This document shows, piece after piece, positions 10,257 to 22,871 of a stretch of DNA of 64,000 nucleotides. Position numbers and translations under genes: made by a program. Below the pieces are notes generated by a model. That model made no database searches, was not told the origin of the DNA, and saw only the letters and a list, made by a program, of their open reading frames with translations. How positions within the stretch are numbered: the first letter of the stretch is position 1; every line of letters starts with the position of its first letter. Source of the DNA: Astrocystis sublimbata. Lineage: Eukaryota > Ascomycota > Sordariomycetes > Xylariales > Xylariaceae. The stretch covers positions 26,459 to 90,458 of the forward strand of contig JAJNNY010000097.1 of the NCBI GenBank assembly GCA_022453515.1, written 5' to 3'.

Positions 10257-11544
10257 TGAGGTTCACGTGTGGCATGTGGCATTTGGCCTTAATACGTATA
10301 GAATCCAAAGCCTGTTTATATTACAATATATTCCACCAATATAACGAGTGATACTACTTGTGTTATATCGAAAACTACCTAAAGCGCCCGAATAGACCCA
10401 CTGAGGTGCGCGGTTTGGTAGTATGCGCGGTTCGGGGGTGGATTACGTTATACATTTTATTCTATCTAGATAGGGTAAAATATGACCTTGCTTCTACCCG
10501 ACTTCGCCTATATGCCTATTCTACTTCCTGTTGGTAGAAAAGCTTACATCTATGACCCTGCCTCTGCGTTCCTATGTACATTACGTTCCATCTAGGCAGG
10601 GTAACAAACTACAACCTTGTTTCTATCCGCCCTCGCCCGTGTCTCCATCCTATAAACTACCCTTTTTTGTTTGTATAGACAAGGTTATGATGCGTTTCCA
10701 TGATCCAACTCGCATCGAAATATAGTAACAGATTGTTGCTTTGTTAGTTCTGTTCAATCGGATTGCGCCCAAGACTTAATAGGACAGACTATACAGCATT
10801 ACAAGGCCTGAGCTATCTTGCGCCTCACTATGAGTCTTTCCATAACCTGCATGTAACATGGTAGGGCAAGGTTGCAATGTTCAAGTTCCACCTGCTTCTA
10901 GTAAGTTGACGTAAACACACGGAGGAGTTGTGTTTGGGCTTCTGCATTCTTAATAAGAGCAATGGTTCGCATCAATATGCTTATTTCCTTTGGCCTTTAT
11001 CGAACATCAATCAGCTCTCAGTCTTGCCTATTATCAAATTTGACAAAGCCCTTTTACCCTTTATACGGTCTACCGACCATCAGATTCTATCTGCTATCAG
11101 CACTAAGCACGCTACATACATGAACATTTTCTCGTGAGAAGGCGCATTCTTCTGTATGCAGCTTTACCCTGTTCAGATGTTGCTTACTTACTGACAACCA
11201 CACCAGGTCAAGATGTTGAGCTCATATACTACGTGCATAGGCTTTTCGTGCAAGAAATCAGTCAAGCGAGGGGAAGTGTGCGAGTGTGGAACACAGAACT
11301 AGTCGACCATCTTTCGGATATGGAGGGGGTGGGGGGTCTCAATGGAGATGTTTCATTCGTTAACAGGTACGGCTTCTAAAGCCGGATAAGAAAATGATTG
11401 ATTATGCAAGGAGCTGTGTGCTGGGATTGACCCAAGTCTTTTCTATTCTAGGTACCTTAATACTGGGGTACACTGCAACCATTCGCCTGCATTAGGTATC
11501 TAGTCCTACCTTAGGTAGCGTCTTTCATTTATTCGGTCTACAAA
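10257..11544. other. Non-coding, with a local imperfect duplication
   Basis: No gene was recognised. The stretches near 10440-10525 and 10575-10660 are related: both have ATTACGTT...CATCTAG(A/G)(T/C)AGGGTAA followed by ACCTTG(C/T)TTCTA(C/T)CCG. They look like a diverged tandem duplication of about 135 bp. Short open frames at 10928-11137 and 11134-11379 have no recognisable content. Confidence 0.4.
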
Positions 11545-12830
11545 ATGGGGACATCACCCCCCATAGCTTTGAGATCTGACCATAAACTTCAATCCAAGTC
11601 TCTCATTATGTCGATTCAATCTTTACTAATAAGTATGCTCAATTGGAAGACAAGTGAATGTGGTTCATCGCACACTGTCCGCGACACTATCGAAAGAACG
11701 AACTGGCAAACCCTTTGCCAGATCGCCTCAACACTAAATCACGGGCTGCCTTGCACATTGCTGAGCAACATAACGAATGGATTGCATAATCTCGTTCGCA
11801 TACTCGAGTTTTCTGATCAGACACGGTGGATTGCTAGGATCAGTCTGCACAGGTCTCCCGCAGACCTCGCAAAACTACGCAGCGAGGTCACTGTTATGCA
11901 GCTGATCAAGGAGAAATCTCAATTGCCAGTGCCGCATATATTTGCATACGAGGCCAATATTGATAACCCTGTCGGTGCTCCCTTCATTTTGATGGAGTTC
12001 TTGCCTGGAAATACGGCCATGGATGCCGCGGGCGGATATGAAGTACACAAAGGCGAGATTCCCTCCGTGTACCGTACCGGATTTCATCGCTCAGTAGCCA
12101 AGTGTCAGGTCAGTCAGCACTTCCCTACCCATAGTCACTGGTCCTGATTTATCTATAGGTGCAAATAACGGCATTGCGTTTCTCCAAAATTGGAACTGTT
12201 GTTCGGACTAGAGAAGGCGAATACGAAATTGGCCCTTTCCCGGACATTGGTGGGCCGTTCGATAGTGCGACTACATTCTTCGCAGCTTGGGTACAGCACC
12301 TCAAATTTCCGCACACAGAGGATCAAATCCTCAAAATGATGGGAGAAGGGCCAGCAAACAGAGTTCTAGCAGCTATCAAAAAGTTCCCTTCCCAACTTAA
12401 GGCAGTGGTCGACCAAATGTCCTGCGATAACTATGGACCATTTCCACTTTGCCACGCCGACTTTTTCCACAGCAACATAGTTGTTGATGAAAATTTCCAA
12501 ATTCTCGGTATCATTGATTGGGAAGGTGCTTGTACCTTGCCTTTACAGCTTGTGACGTTTCCCGCTTTTCTCGACATTATGCCTCCTTTGTTTGGCTCGC
12601 CTAATAATTACAACAAAGATGGTGTGCCGCTAGATGGTAGACAAAGACAGCGCTGGAATGATCGGAAAGGCTATGCACAGATGGTGCAATCAGCGGAGTT
12701 GGCAGAAGTTGACGATCATCTACTTTCGAGGTGTCTTAATGACGAGAAGAACTTGACATTGGCCTATGCGATGACAGCGTATAGGAATGGGAAGCTGGGC
12801 TTCTATGATAATGTATTAGATGCATTATAA
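11545..12830 (+). CDS. APH-like phosphotransferase, two exons
   Basis: Exon 1 (11545-12108) and exon 2 (12159-12830) join in phase 0 across a 50-bp intron (GTCAGT...CTATAG), giving about 411 residues. A second in-frame ATG at 11608 would give 390 residues. Features follow the family order: VPHIFAYEANID and PFILMEFLPGNTAMD (hinge), FSKIGTVVR at the start of exon 2, the catalytic loop CHADFFHSNIVVDE with the catalytic Asp and following Asn, then GIIDWEGACTLPL with the metal-binding Asp. This is the common fungal APH/choline-kinase-like family (PF01636), probably cytosolic, of unknown substrate. There are no internal stops, so the gene looks functional. It is only distantly similar to the other APH-like genes of the window. 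Confidence 0.8.
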
Positions 12831-13964
12831 GAAACATGCAGTGTGAATTTTCATCAGTTGATTCCACTCACAATGTTCCCCAGGTTTCGCAGAGTAAAGC
12901 GGTAGGGTGGGAATGAGCCCCACATTAGCGCTGAAAGGAATCGAACCTGACCCACCTTGCGTGATTCTCTGGCAGTGCCTCCAGCTGGTGGTTGGTTGAC
13001 TTCGTACCTGCTCTGTACTTGAGTCAGCAAGATGAAATACAAACGATACCTAGCAGGTACCCAGTATCTATTGATAAGCGGCACCTGCTGTACATGCGTA
13101 CTCCCACCGTACTTGCCATGTATACCTAGGTATTGCAAAGCGGGTAGTTGCTTATAGGTAGGTAGATACACGGTATATGAAGGGGGCAATAATATAGCAC
13201 TACTGCCCAAGGGCCCAGGTGTTCGTTCCCAAGGTCCCGCACGGACGAAAAGACCGGAGCCCGGAATTTTCAGGTTTTCACGAAGTTTCGTCTTGAGTTT
13301 CTTCAGCGTCAAGGTTCTCTGTTTCGGGAACCTCGGAGTTTGGCGGGCCGAGAGTGCGGATAGCAACGGACTCAAGGTCGACTTAACAGGTCAAGTTCTA
13401 GGGCATTGCTATGTAGATAATTATCTAATCAATTGAGATCTAGCGCGGGAGATGGGAGTAAAAACTGGAATCATGGGCTTATCGCACGCATATCAAGATA
13501 AAAAGTAGGTACTTAGGTAGGCTACAACTACCAAGGTATAAGAAGCATACTTGAATGCACTATATAAAGGAACCATTCCGTATAGTGTTTTAATCCTAAC
13601 AATTCCTCATCGCAGATTCGGCCCGGGAAATATGGCTCACAGCAGCACACCGAATGCCCAAGTACCCAAAAGCAGCATGAACTCCCCCAGTAAATGGTCC
13701 CCGCTCACAGGGCGGGCCCAGGGGGGCCTTGGGTGAGCTGTACCTTTTGGAGGTAGGTATTAGGTCGGTCGGCGGAACAACGTTGATGCAAACACCGTCG
13801 TCGCGACCGCAAAGAGCGGTGCTGGCTCTCTCACTGGGTAAATAAAATGAGTAAGTGGGCAGGGACCTCTCACGAGAGGAACCCCACCATGTATGTCGGC
13901 GGCCCACCGTCTCTCGGCGAGTGTTCGTGCTGTTCTGATCGCGACGGTAGACAGTGCAAAGTAG
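12831..13964. other. Intergenic
   Basis: A minus-strand open frame of 173 codons (12854-13375) shows no recognisable content and is probably fortuitous. A TATA-like TATATAAAGG lies at about 13560. GGTTCGATTCC on the minus strand near 12930 resembles a Pol III B box, but no tRNA folds around it. Confidence 0.4.
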
Positions 13965-16032
13965 ATGATCATGCGCCTCGCTTGTATAGTAGATGATGAT
14001 GAAGTCGTCGAATTGGAAACTGCCATGGAGTCCGAGTCATCCTCTGTCCGCAATCTCCTGTCTGCTGCCCTCTTCCAGTGCGTAAGGCCCAAGTACCCGG
14101 ATACCATAGAGCTCCTGCTATCGGAGCGCGCCGTCCGAGATGCATTGCATGTGTTCGCAGGCGACCAGGAGCGCAGAGTGACCAGCTATGTTCTCACGCG
14201 AAATCTGACTTCGGGCGTCAATCCGGAACGGCTGCGCATAACTGAACAATCGTTTGCCGTTGGAGGGCCCGTTGCCCTGGCTGGGGTCTACTACGCCACG
14301 ATCGATTCCCATCGCAACGTACAGAATCGGGAGACACTCAATCACCTCAGCCAGCTCGAGGACACGGTCCGCGCTGAGCTGTTCCGCCGAGCGAGCAGCT
14401 TTCCATGCAATCCAAGTATGGGACCGTGGCTAGGCCGGCTGCTTGGCAGATTTGACCTCGACACCAAGGATCTTGCGGGACTGCTTCTGTGTCTCGGACA
14501 GGAAGTGCTCCCCTTGGCTCTATTCGATCGCGCACGCGTGCCGTCGCGCACATGGGGGGAGCACGGCGAGATTCTAGATACACCAAGTAGTGTCGCGCTG
14601 TTGGTCAAGAACAAGCACCGATTTTCCAGCGCGCTGGAGGGCTTGGCTCGGGTAGGGTGTGCTTCTCTCGTGGGCAGTGAAATCCACGTACGCGACTCGT
14701 TCCTTGCTCACTTGGGGACCTGGGGTCAGTCGCAGAGAGAGGAAGCGGTCCGGCTCATCAGCCATGTGTTTCCGAAGCACAAGATACACTACGAGAACGA
14801 GTAAGTGGTAACACCCAGCTGGGAAAGCGCACGCAGGATGACTCACACTTCGTAGGTACGTAAGCCTATGTCGCAAGCTTCTCCCCACCTTCAGGCATGT
14901 CGTCAGATACCTGACGGAGCTTGCGGCTCCACAGCCAAATATGAACTTCCAGGTGGCGGAGGCGTGCTTGTCCGCGTCCCGCTTCCTCGACGAAGCATGG
15001 AAGCGTGAGGCAATTAGCATCGGTCAATATGCTGCCGACCGTAGTGGTTCGTTGGTATTATCATCCCGGATAATGGTCCGGCGGCTTACCATCGAGAGAA
15101 TCCACGGTGCGTGTGGCGAGTCGCCTGCTCGTTTGCCATTTCCTCAAGGAGGCCAGCTACCTCGAGGTCTCCTCGCCGATGCCATCTGCTTCACGACGCA
15201 GCAATACATTGATTTCGGGCTCCTGGCGTCGGCGCATAGCGAGCTGGCGCGTTATCCCGTCTCCACATCCCCAAGCTTGTTCGACCGGATACAGCAGGAG
15301 AGGGTCGTGTTCATGAGAGCGAAGGTCTACCGGTACGAGGGGCAGTTCATGGAGGCGAGGACACTGCTCAAAGATCTCGTCAGCGGGCAATCGCACCTCG
15401 CAGAAAAAGCTGCCATTCACCTCAGCGCGGTGCAGTGTGAGCTGGGCCAGACCGAGCATGCTGCAATGATGTTAGGGGCGCTCCTGGATCAGGTTCATCT
15501 GCAGCCGGAAGGTTGCCGCGATAAGAGTCATAGTCGCCTAGAGCTGGCGCTGGCTAACATACAGCTGATGCAGTTCTTGATCCGAGTTCGAGACCAGCGG
15601 CTGTCCTGGTCTTCGCACCCCGCCCTCCACGACACCTACCTTCGGTGTCTAGCAAGCCTGTCAACTCATGCACCCGGCATTAGCACGGTTTTGAGCCAGA
15701 TCAGCATCGCCGCTGCACTTGCCATATTGGCTCATCTGCGTGGTGACTTCGACACCGCCCTAGCGGAGTGGAACCGAACCTTTGAGCTCGCACGAGGGCG
15801 GGGACTCCTGGGAAGCTACATTGACCTCTTGGTAACCTGTTCTACCCTGGACCTTCTGCTCAGGCGTGGGGGCGTCGATGTCGCCGAATTGGAGAAGAAG
15901 ATCCGGACCTTATCAGCTCGAACCGGGCGCCAGTATCACTTTCTTGGCCTGGGTACGACGTGGCCAGATATACTAGGTAGGTGGCAGGAGGATCGAGGCC
16001 GCGGGGGTACCGGAACAGCCATCCTGCTGTAG
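13965..16032 (+). CDS. Helical/TPR-type accessory protein, copy A of a local family
   Basis: Exon 1 (13965-14800) and exon 2 (14856-16032) join across a 55-bp intron (GTAAGT...TTCGTAG), giving 670 residues. The gene is a full-length paralogue of 43578-45674, with the intron at the equivalent place. Conserved blocks include FAVGGPVALAGVYYATIDSH, DLAGLLLCLGQEVLPLALFD and RARVPSRTWGEHGEI, and in exon 2 HLSAVQCELGQTEHAAMMLG and the C-terminal block FLGLGTTWPDILGRW. The exon 2 half is built of helix pairs like tetratricopeptide repeats. The part before it (LLCLGQEVLPLALF, then a hydrophilic strand region) resembles a winged-helix element between an NTPase and its TPRs in fungal STAND proteins, but no P-loop is present. 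That comparison is inference. Function is unknown. GC content is higher than in the surroundings and no stops interrupt it. Confidence 0.7.
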
Positions 16033-17683
16033 GTAACCGGGGTTATGTGGACAAGAGTCATATTTTATTGGTGGATGACTTGCAAGAGGAGCGCTTTCGC
16101 TCGTGGAAAGCTGGACAGCAGGGGGGGGGATGGTGTGTGCTGCCTGCTTGGCCAGTATGGCCTGCAGATCAGGTGCTCAGGGATAAGAAGAAGTATCACT
16201 CTGCCGCAAATCACTAGCCATACTTTGGGGTGGCCGTCCAGGCAGGCAGGCAGCAGGTCTCAGCAAACGTATCTCTCTGAATTGGTCAGCACGTGTCAGA
16301 CCGGTCCGTGGCGTGGCCTACCGGCCCTCGGCAAGCTCTAAACGGCCAGTCGTGTGGGCACTGCAACGCCTGATTATATGCAATGCAACATGTTTACTGT
16401 GTCCAACATATTGCAGCAACTGGTTGTGATCCCCGGCAAAGAACCTGCTCTGGCCCCTCCTCTCTCGCATGCTTGTGTACCAATGTGTCAGGGGTGGCAG
16501 CATGGCTACAGTAGTGTGGGCTATCTACTAACGCCACTCTCATTCTCTTGATAATGTACAAGGGGCGTGCAATTTTGTGGCAGAGAACTTGGTTGGTGGA
16601 TCTCTGTGAGGCACCAGCTGCGCAGCAACAACTGTCCAGTGCCAGAATGCATCAGCTTTCGTAGGACGCTTGCTTGTTGGTACCGAAGAATGCAAGGGCT
16701 TGTTTTCGGCCCTCAAAGGCCCTCGCTCAAAGCTGTCCTATAGATCGTGGCGAGGATCATCCTGTAGGGACTGACGTCGTATGTCACCCACTGTGCACTC
16801 GGTACTGCGTGCTATTGCAGTGTATATCCTGCGAGTTGTCCCATATTGTATGGTCTAGAAGGTGTCAGAGTCAACTCTGGCTCGTCTAGCACCTCAGGTG
16901 ATGAAACACGTCTTGAAATATTCCCTGGATGAACAACTGAATATGGGGCATACCATGGTCCTATCCTTTATTAACCTTCTGACAATGTCCTAGAAGATAG
17001 AACGCAAGCCATACACTTCCGTGAGATGCACGTCATAGTTTCTGAGGAGCTGGACTTCGCCGAGGCCAGGTGGATAATAAACACCTTTTCTTTTGGTGAA
17101 GCCTAAACCTCTGCTACTGTGGACACCAATACAGATACAACACCACCGCACAATTGTGGCTGCCTGGTGTCAGGAGATGTCTAGGCGGGACAGCCGATAA
17201 AAGCTTGCTTCAGGGGTTGCAAATTACACCCACCACTTGTATACAGTCTGCGTAGCCCGCACATCTTGTCCATAGTGTGCATATGAGAGGAATGCTGGAA
17301 CATCTCGGAGGGGGGGCTGAATGCCTAAAGGCCGATGATCATCTCCACCTTTTTTGATCAATGGCGGAAGTCTTGCCACAGTGCAGCCACATAGGCTGAG
17401 GGATGTGTTTATACTGTTGTAGTCCTACACACAGGGGTAATGTAGATGTGGCAATGCGCGAAGCGATTAATACTATCCACCACTGCTGCACATGAACAAC
17501 ACAGTGTATTAATGCTAGAAATATACTTTCAGGCATGCAGTAATTACTATTGCGGCTGGGAGTATGGTGGCAAGAGCGTGGATGGAACAGGAGTGCATTT
17601 TTCATACAATAGCAAGTCTGTAAGCTATAACAATCTGACAGACTATGGGAAGCCTTTGCAAAATATCAACTTTGAAACATGTA
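16033..17683. other. Intergenic, nothing recognised
   Basis: This is about 1.65 kb between TPR copy A and the BCS1-like relic. Several open frames shorter than 100 codons occur (for example 16674-16889 and 17446-17751) without recognisable motifs. Confidence 0.4.
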
Positions 17684-18500
17684 CTAGCAGTCCTTTGCGG
17701 AATGAACCAATTCATCAAGAGACCTTAGTGCGTTGCCAGCAACACCCCTGAAATTCTGTAGGTAATTGATGACTTGTGCAGGAGTGAGGGTATCCAGGGG
17801 CACCTTTTCCCCGAACTGGGCTGCTAGTGATTGTAAATCCTTCTTTGACTCATCATCTGCAACATCCTCTGGACGGAAGATTAAAAGGAAAAGCCTTCGC
17901 GCCATAGCTGTGTCGACGAACTGCATGTGAATGTGCTTATCAATCCGCCCTGCGCAGATCAGTGCGGTGCTGAGTTTATTCTTCTGATTTGTAGTCATAA
18001 TCAAAACCCGACCCTCTCTAGCTGCTACTCCATCGATAGTATTGAGAAGGCAAGCCATAGTCACAGCAATATCCTTTTCTATGACAATAGCGCTGGGTTC
18101 GGGAGCACCGAATCTTGTGCACCAGTCATCGATGTCTTCAAAAGAGCCACGCACCTAAGTGGGAGATTCTGAAATAGGGTTTTGAACTGTTCATCTTTAA
18201 TGCCAACAAGGTTGATCTGGTACACCGAGAGTCCCACTTCAGTGGCGGCAGCGTGGACCAAACTGCTTTTCCCTGTTCCCGGTGGTCCGTAGATGAGGTG
18301 GCCTTTTCTCATTGGTTGACCTCTTTTTGCCAGCCATTCTCGTGATTAAAGCGAATAAAACTCCCTAATCTGAGCTACGAGATCTGGTATATGTTTAGAA
18401 ACTATAATAGTAGATAATGGTCGTAGCTTGAGATTTAAAAGTTGTATCTATTAGCTCCTAACAGGTATAAAGATATAGTACTGTTGCTCTGAGTAAAGAT
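17684..18500 (-). pseudogene. Broken BCS1-like AAA ATPase gene
   Basis: Reading leftwards: RPLSTIIVSKHIPDLVAQI (the BCS1 motif before the AAA domain), SREWLAKRGQPMRKGHLIYG, Walker A GPPGTGKSS, LVHAAATEVGLSVYQINL, then a frame jump, Walker B-like EDIDDW, TMACLLNTIDGVAAREGRVL (sensor-1 region) and GRIDKHIHMQFVDTAMARRL. The BCS1-like family has mitochondrial respiratory-chain assembly chaperones and many fungal accessory relatives. One G is missing near 18147, between VALL and EDID, and at least three stops lie upstream of Walker A in increasingly AT-rich sequence. The N-terminal transmembrane part was not found. A Fot1/pogo element sits immediately beyond, at 18595. Confidence 0.75.
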
Positions 18501-18594
18501 GGGCTTCTTTAGAAAGTCTTAGCAATGGTCCGTTGCTTAAGCCAAAAGAGTGAATGTGAATGCTGCTTTGACTTTTGGGTTTTAAAAGTGCGTA

Positions 18595-20423
18595 ACGTCA
18601 TCCACAAGCCGATGCTGCACTTTTTACTATTTCTTCACCTTCCACATTTAATTATAAATATCTTACCAACCACATTATACTACCTAAATCAAGTGAAACT
18701 AATCTACAGCTAGCGATTTAGGCTAAAAAACGTAACCCTAAACTTTCTTTTCAGAAAATTACAAAAATCTACAATGTTTGCGCTACTATAATCGCGAAAC
18801 GCCTCGCCGGTTTTTAACTAGTTTATTTATCGAACCGAAAATCGCGAAAGTTTACAATGTCTAAAGAGGATACAATTATTAAACGCGTAATTAAGCTAGA
18901 TTTGCGAGCATTTCCTTCCCGGCTTTGATACATTAAAGAAATAGCTAATATCCTCCGATGTACATGCGATACAAAGCCTGTTGGATATAACTGGGCCTCG
19001 AATTTTATATAATAATAACCTAACTTCTAGACACGTTTAAATCGTTGAATTAATTACTAGCGAGCTTTTAACGAAGATCCTGCAAATTATTACGTATGGT
19101 TTACGCTTATAGCTAATATAATCGCGAAATACGGTATTTAGGTAAAGGATATATTTAACTTCGATAAATCGGGGTTTTTTATAAGTATAATTATAACTAG
19201 AATAGTTATAATAAGCTTAGAAAAACGTAGGAGACCTAGGCAGGCCTAGAAAGGAGGCAGAGAATAGGTTATAGTAGTTTAAGCTATTAATTCTTAAGGT
19301 TGGGTAGTACTGCTGTATATTATCTTTATAGGCGCGTATCACTTCGCGTTTTAGTATCGCGATATTATTTTACTACCTAATTAGGTTATTAATCTTTTAA
19401 ATAACAGTTAGACTATAAACGAGATAGGCGTAAGATAGCTATGATATTTTGATTTATATACTTAGAGCTGTACAAAGGGTATAAAACGCCTTTTGATCCT
19501 TAATAGTTACGAAAACTACTACTCGATAGATTTTAAGGATTATTGCAAGAATAACGGCATAGTTACCCTTTATATGCCTACCCATTCGTTATACAAACTC
19601 CAGCCTTTCGATCTAGTACTTTTTAGTGTGCTAAAACGCCTTTACTCGTCATATATCGAGGATTTATTGCGGCGGTACCAAACCCACGTTGCAAAGGAGG
19701 ATTTTTTAGCTGGGTTTTTAAAAGCGTTTATAAGTACTTTTATAGAAAAAAACATTCGATCGGGATTTAAAGCTGCTAGAATTGTCCCTTTAGATACAGA
19801 GAGGGTGATTTTTTCGTTAGATATGAAAAAAAACGAAAAAACTCCCTCTGTTAAGCCTGAACTGCCCCCCTAGCTTGGACTTCCAAGATACCTACCACCT
19901 CCCTTAAAGCCTCGGAATAGTCAACTCTTATTAAAACAGTGTCCAAATATATCAAAAGAGCTCACTAATACTGATTTTTAGGTTAATTGATTTAATTACA
20001 AAGGCTATATATATTATAATATATAAGAACGCCCTTTTATATTAAAAGGTTAAAGATTTTTAAAAGACTAACTATATATTTAGTAAACGTTACAGGCAAA
20101 AAAACAAGCAACTAGTACGTAGAGGACCTTTTACTATAAAGGATTCTTAAGTTCTACGGGAATTAAAAGGCGATAATAATGTTGAATCAGTAGTGGAAGG
20201 TGAAAGTAGTCGTCCAGCGAAAAGGGCGCGGACGGGTCAGAGGCGTTATGGCATCTGCGGCGGTACGGGACATAATGCGCGAACATGTCAAATAGATGTA
20301 AAAGCCTCCAAAGAAGACGATTCTAATTGATTTGAACTGTTTTAATTGCGTTGTTGTTGTTGTGTTTTTGGTAATGGCGTGAAATGGGTGTTGAAAAGTG
20401 CAGCATCGGCTTGTGGATGACGT
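18595..20423 (+). mobile_element. Fot1/pogo-type DNA transposon, 1829 bp, decayed body with perfect terminal repeats
   Basis: The left end (from 18595, ACGTCATCCACAAGCCGATG...) and the right end (to 20423) are perfect inverted repeats of about 30 bp. Each is flanked by a TA dinucleotide (18593-18594 and 20424-20425), the target duplication expected of Tc1/mariner/pogo transposons. The body contains a recognisable Fot1-type transposase with many TAG/TAA codons (see the next entry) and ends in a CCHC-like motif GICGGTGHNARTC near 20250. The element is about the usual Fot1 size. It interrupts or abuts the upstream end of the BCS1-like relic. Confidence 0.85.
18857..20330 (+). pseudogene. Fot1/pogo transposase relic (DDE domain)
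   Basis: The clean part is an open frame at 19493-19873 with TLYMPTHSLYKLQPFDLVLF (the DDE region around the last acidic residues), LKRLYSSYIEDLLRRYQTH, EDFLAGFLKAFISTFIEKN and GFKAARIVPLDTERVIFSLD. All are classic blocks of Fot1/pogo transposases. Upstream, the same gene can be followed through frames with stops: DTKPVGYNWASNFI, WFTLIANIIAKYGI, DIFNFDKSGF (the first catalytic Asp region) and GAYHFAF. The start ATGTCTAAAGAGGA lies at 18857. Many Trp and Gln positions are now TAG/TAA, as RIP would cause. No activity is possible without an intact copy elsewhere. Confidence 0.8.
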
Positions 20424-20426
20424 TAC

Positions 20427-22871
20427 TAAAAAATAAATAAATTACTTCCCTAAAAAAAGAAACTGCTTGCTTGAAGGAAACATAGGACTAAGAGGTTTCG
20501 TTTTTTTCTTTTATAAGTAGGTTATTAATAAGTTGATTTATATAAAACCTATTATAAGTAATAATAAGAGAGGATCCTTTAGTACTTTATTTCTATTGCT
20601 CGACTTATTTTATAAAGATAGGAAAAGTGTCGCTGGATTTTAGCACAAATAACTCCCTTCCTGCTAACGTTAGTTTAAACTAAAAATGACTTGGAGAACA
20701 AACTTACTTTATAGTATGTAGCTAAATAGCCATAATACTATAAATCGTAGGACAGGTATATAGTAATATACTAAAAGCCTAAGGAAAAATATAGTTAATA
20801 ACTGTTCTTAGGCTTATAAGCTGTAATTATAGGTTGCTTAAGATAAAACTATATAGTAGTAAGAATAACGGATCTATAATAATATATGTTTAAGAAAGAA
20901 GTAAAGCTTTAAAGTGTTGAAAGATATAAAGGAGGGCGATAAAAAAGGGATTTTATCAAGTTGAAATAATAATATAGGAGTTTAATATAAGTAAATAAAA
21001 GCAGCACGTAGTTAAATATAATAGTACTTATAACTATAAGCTTTTTTCTTTATTACTATTAAAAAGATCACAATTACTTTAAAAAGTGGGGTTCTAGGAT
21101 TAATCACTCCTTAGATACCTCTGCTTCGTTTAGCCTAGCTTATAGGCTTTAATAAACAAACTAGAAATAGAAATACATCATAATATGAAGCAGTACTACA
21201 TTGAACGGCCCAAAGCCTTAATTAGTAGTCACACCCCGCGGACTACTATATAAACAACTTTCTCTAGCCTGTTAGTGCTAGCTATTATAAGACAGGGAGT
21301 GAACAAGAAGTACCTGCTACGTATTAACATTATTAAATAGGGAAGGAAGCCTTATAGAAAAGGGTTACTATTGAACACACCCTAAATAAAGCGTGTAATA
21401 GAACAAAAACCCTATAGTTGGAAAAGAGTGCAGCTATATATATGGTGATTTAATTTATAAGATGTGTTATTTAAAGCCATCTAGTAAACAGCGTACTTGT
21501 TTCTAAAGCCATACCCGCCCCCCTTAAGACAAGTTACTTCTTCTAACTATATGTCCCTAGTTTTAGTTATTTAACCGCCGTACTAATTTAACCAGCCTTA
21601 TTACGTAGTTCCTTGTTTCTAGCCATAAGCTAGTTGCTTCGGGCTTAGATTTAGTAGAGGCCTTTGCTTATTTTTTCAGGGTATCTGTGATTTTCCTTCA
21701 TATCTGGATTAGTAAGATGATAATAAGAAGCACAGATATAACAGGCTTGTATATTCCCTTTAAAGTTTTTATTATGGACTTCGCTTGCACTTAGCGCTGG
21801 TTCTCCGCTTTGAGATAACATCTTATATATACTTATATACGTGGCTGTTACTAATTCTATATTCAGCGAGTCGAGATTGTTGGGTGGTCGGGATAGTGTT
21901 TAAGGCATATAGTCCAAACAACCTAGAGGATCGAAGGATTTTATAACCGTGGTTGTTTCAACTGGACTGGAACGTAACATACTAGCCATCTCCGACTGGC
22001 ACAACGATAATACATTACATTCATTTTCCTGGTACTTGCGTGATCTACTCGCTAGATTGGGCTTGGAATGCGAGGTGTGAAGCCATGCCCAAACCTCGGT
22101 ATGCCATGGTAGCGAGTTGATTCTGAGGCGGGAGGCAATATGCGTCGGCAGCTATGGGATGACGTGATTGCTTGCCACTGAAGCATCGCCTCGTGCGAAG
22201 GGGCAGCGCTAGAGGTTCACCTCCTGCTCTTGAGAAAAGTATTGGCTGCAGCGCTGCACACAGGGTATGGGGCTAATACGAGGTATTACTACCCTCATAT
22301 TCATTATGCTTGAATCACTAGCTTTCAATAGTTATCTCTTAAAGGCTTAGGTGACGCGAACCTGGCGGACTACTAGAATCGACTGCTTTGTTCGATACCA
22401 CTACATAATGTACATAATGTAGGCGTGGTACTGCGGAATCTCTTCCTATTCGCTCAACGGTTATCAGAGTGTTCAACTAAGGATTGCGGCTGTCTATCAG
22501 GAGGTCCCGGTGTTATACGAGCATGGTGTAAGCGAGATAGGACGTGGAAGCCTCGAGTCCACTGCACGAAGAATGCGCTGGAGCGGGTATTGAAGTGGCG
22601 TTAAAGCCTGCCATAAACGAAGAGCCCTGCTCCTCCAGGTAGTAGTGTCATCATTTCGTAGCAGAGCTTTGGCCCGCTGGTCCCCCACGCAGTTGACCTT
22701 TCGGACAGCCGGCATGAATACATAGGGAATATTAATTACTACTACACCGGCCCATGGCTTCGTACTTATTCTCTCTCACTCATAGCGGGACTTGAGTCGA
22801 AGGTACATAAGAATTAATATGATGGAATTGGACTGCGCCAGACAAGGCTAATTAAACATTCTTGGGGTGAT
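20427..22871. other. AT-rich, RIP-like tract, no gene
   Basis: From 20427 to about 21850 the sequence is very rich in TA and TAG/TAA, as in RIP-mutated repeats, but no element family could be named. From about 21850 to 22871 base composition becomes normal again and only short open frames occur. The motif TAATATTATTACTT-like clutter prevents confident repeat detection by eye. Confidence 0.45.

Noticed and set aside
12900..12990. Possible tRNA on the minus strand (GGTTCGATTCC)
   Set aside because: The T arm pairs only three of five positions and no acceptor or anticodon stem can be drawn.
12854..13375. 173-codon minus-strand ORF
   Set aside because: Low-complexity, basic and Pro-rich content without family or neighbours; likely chance.
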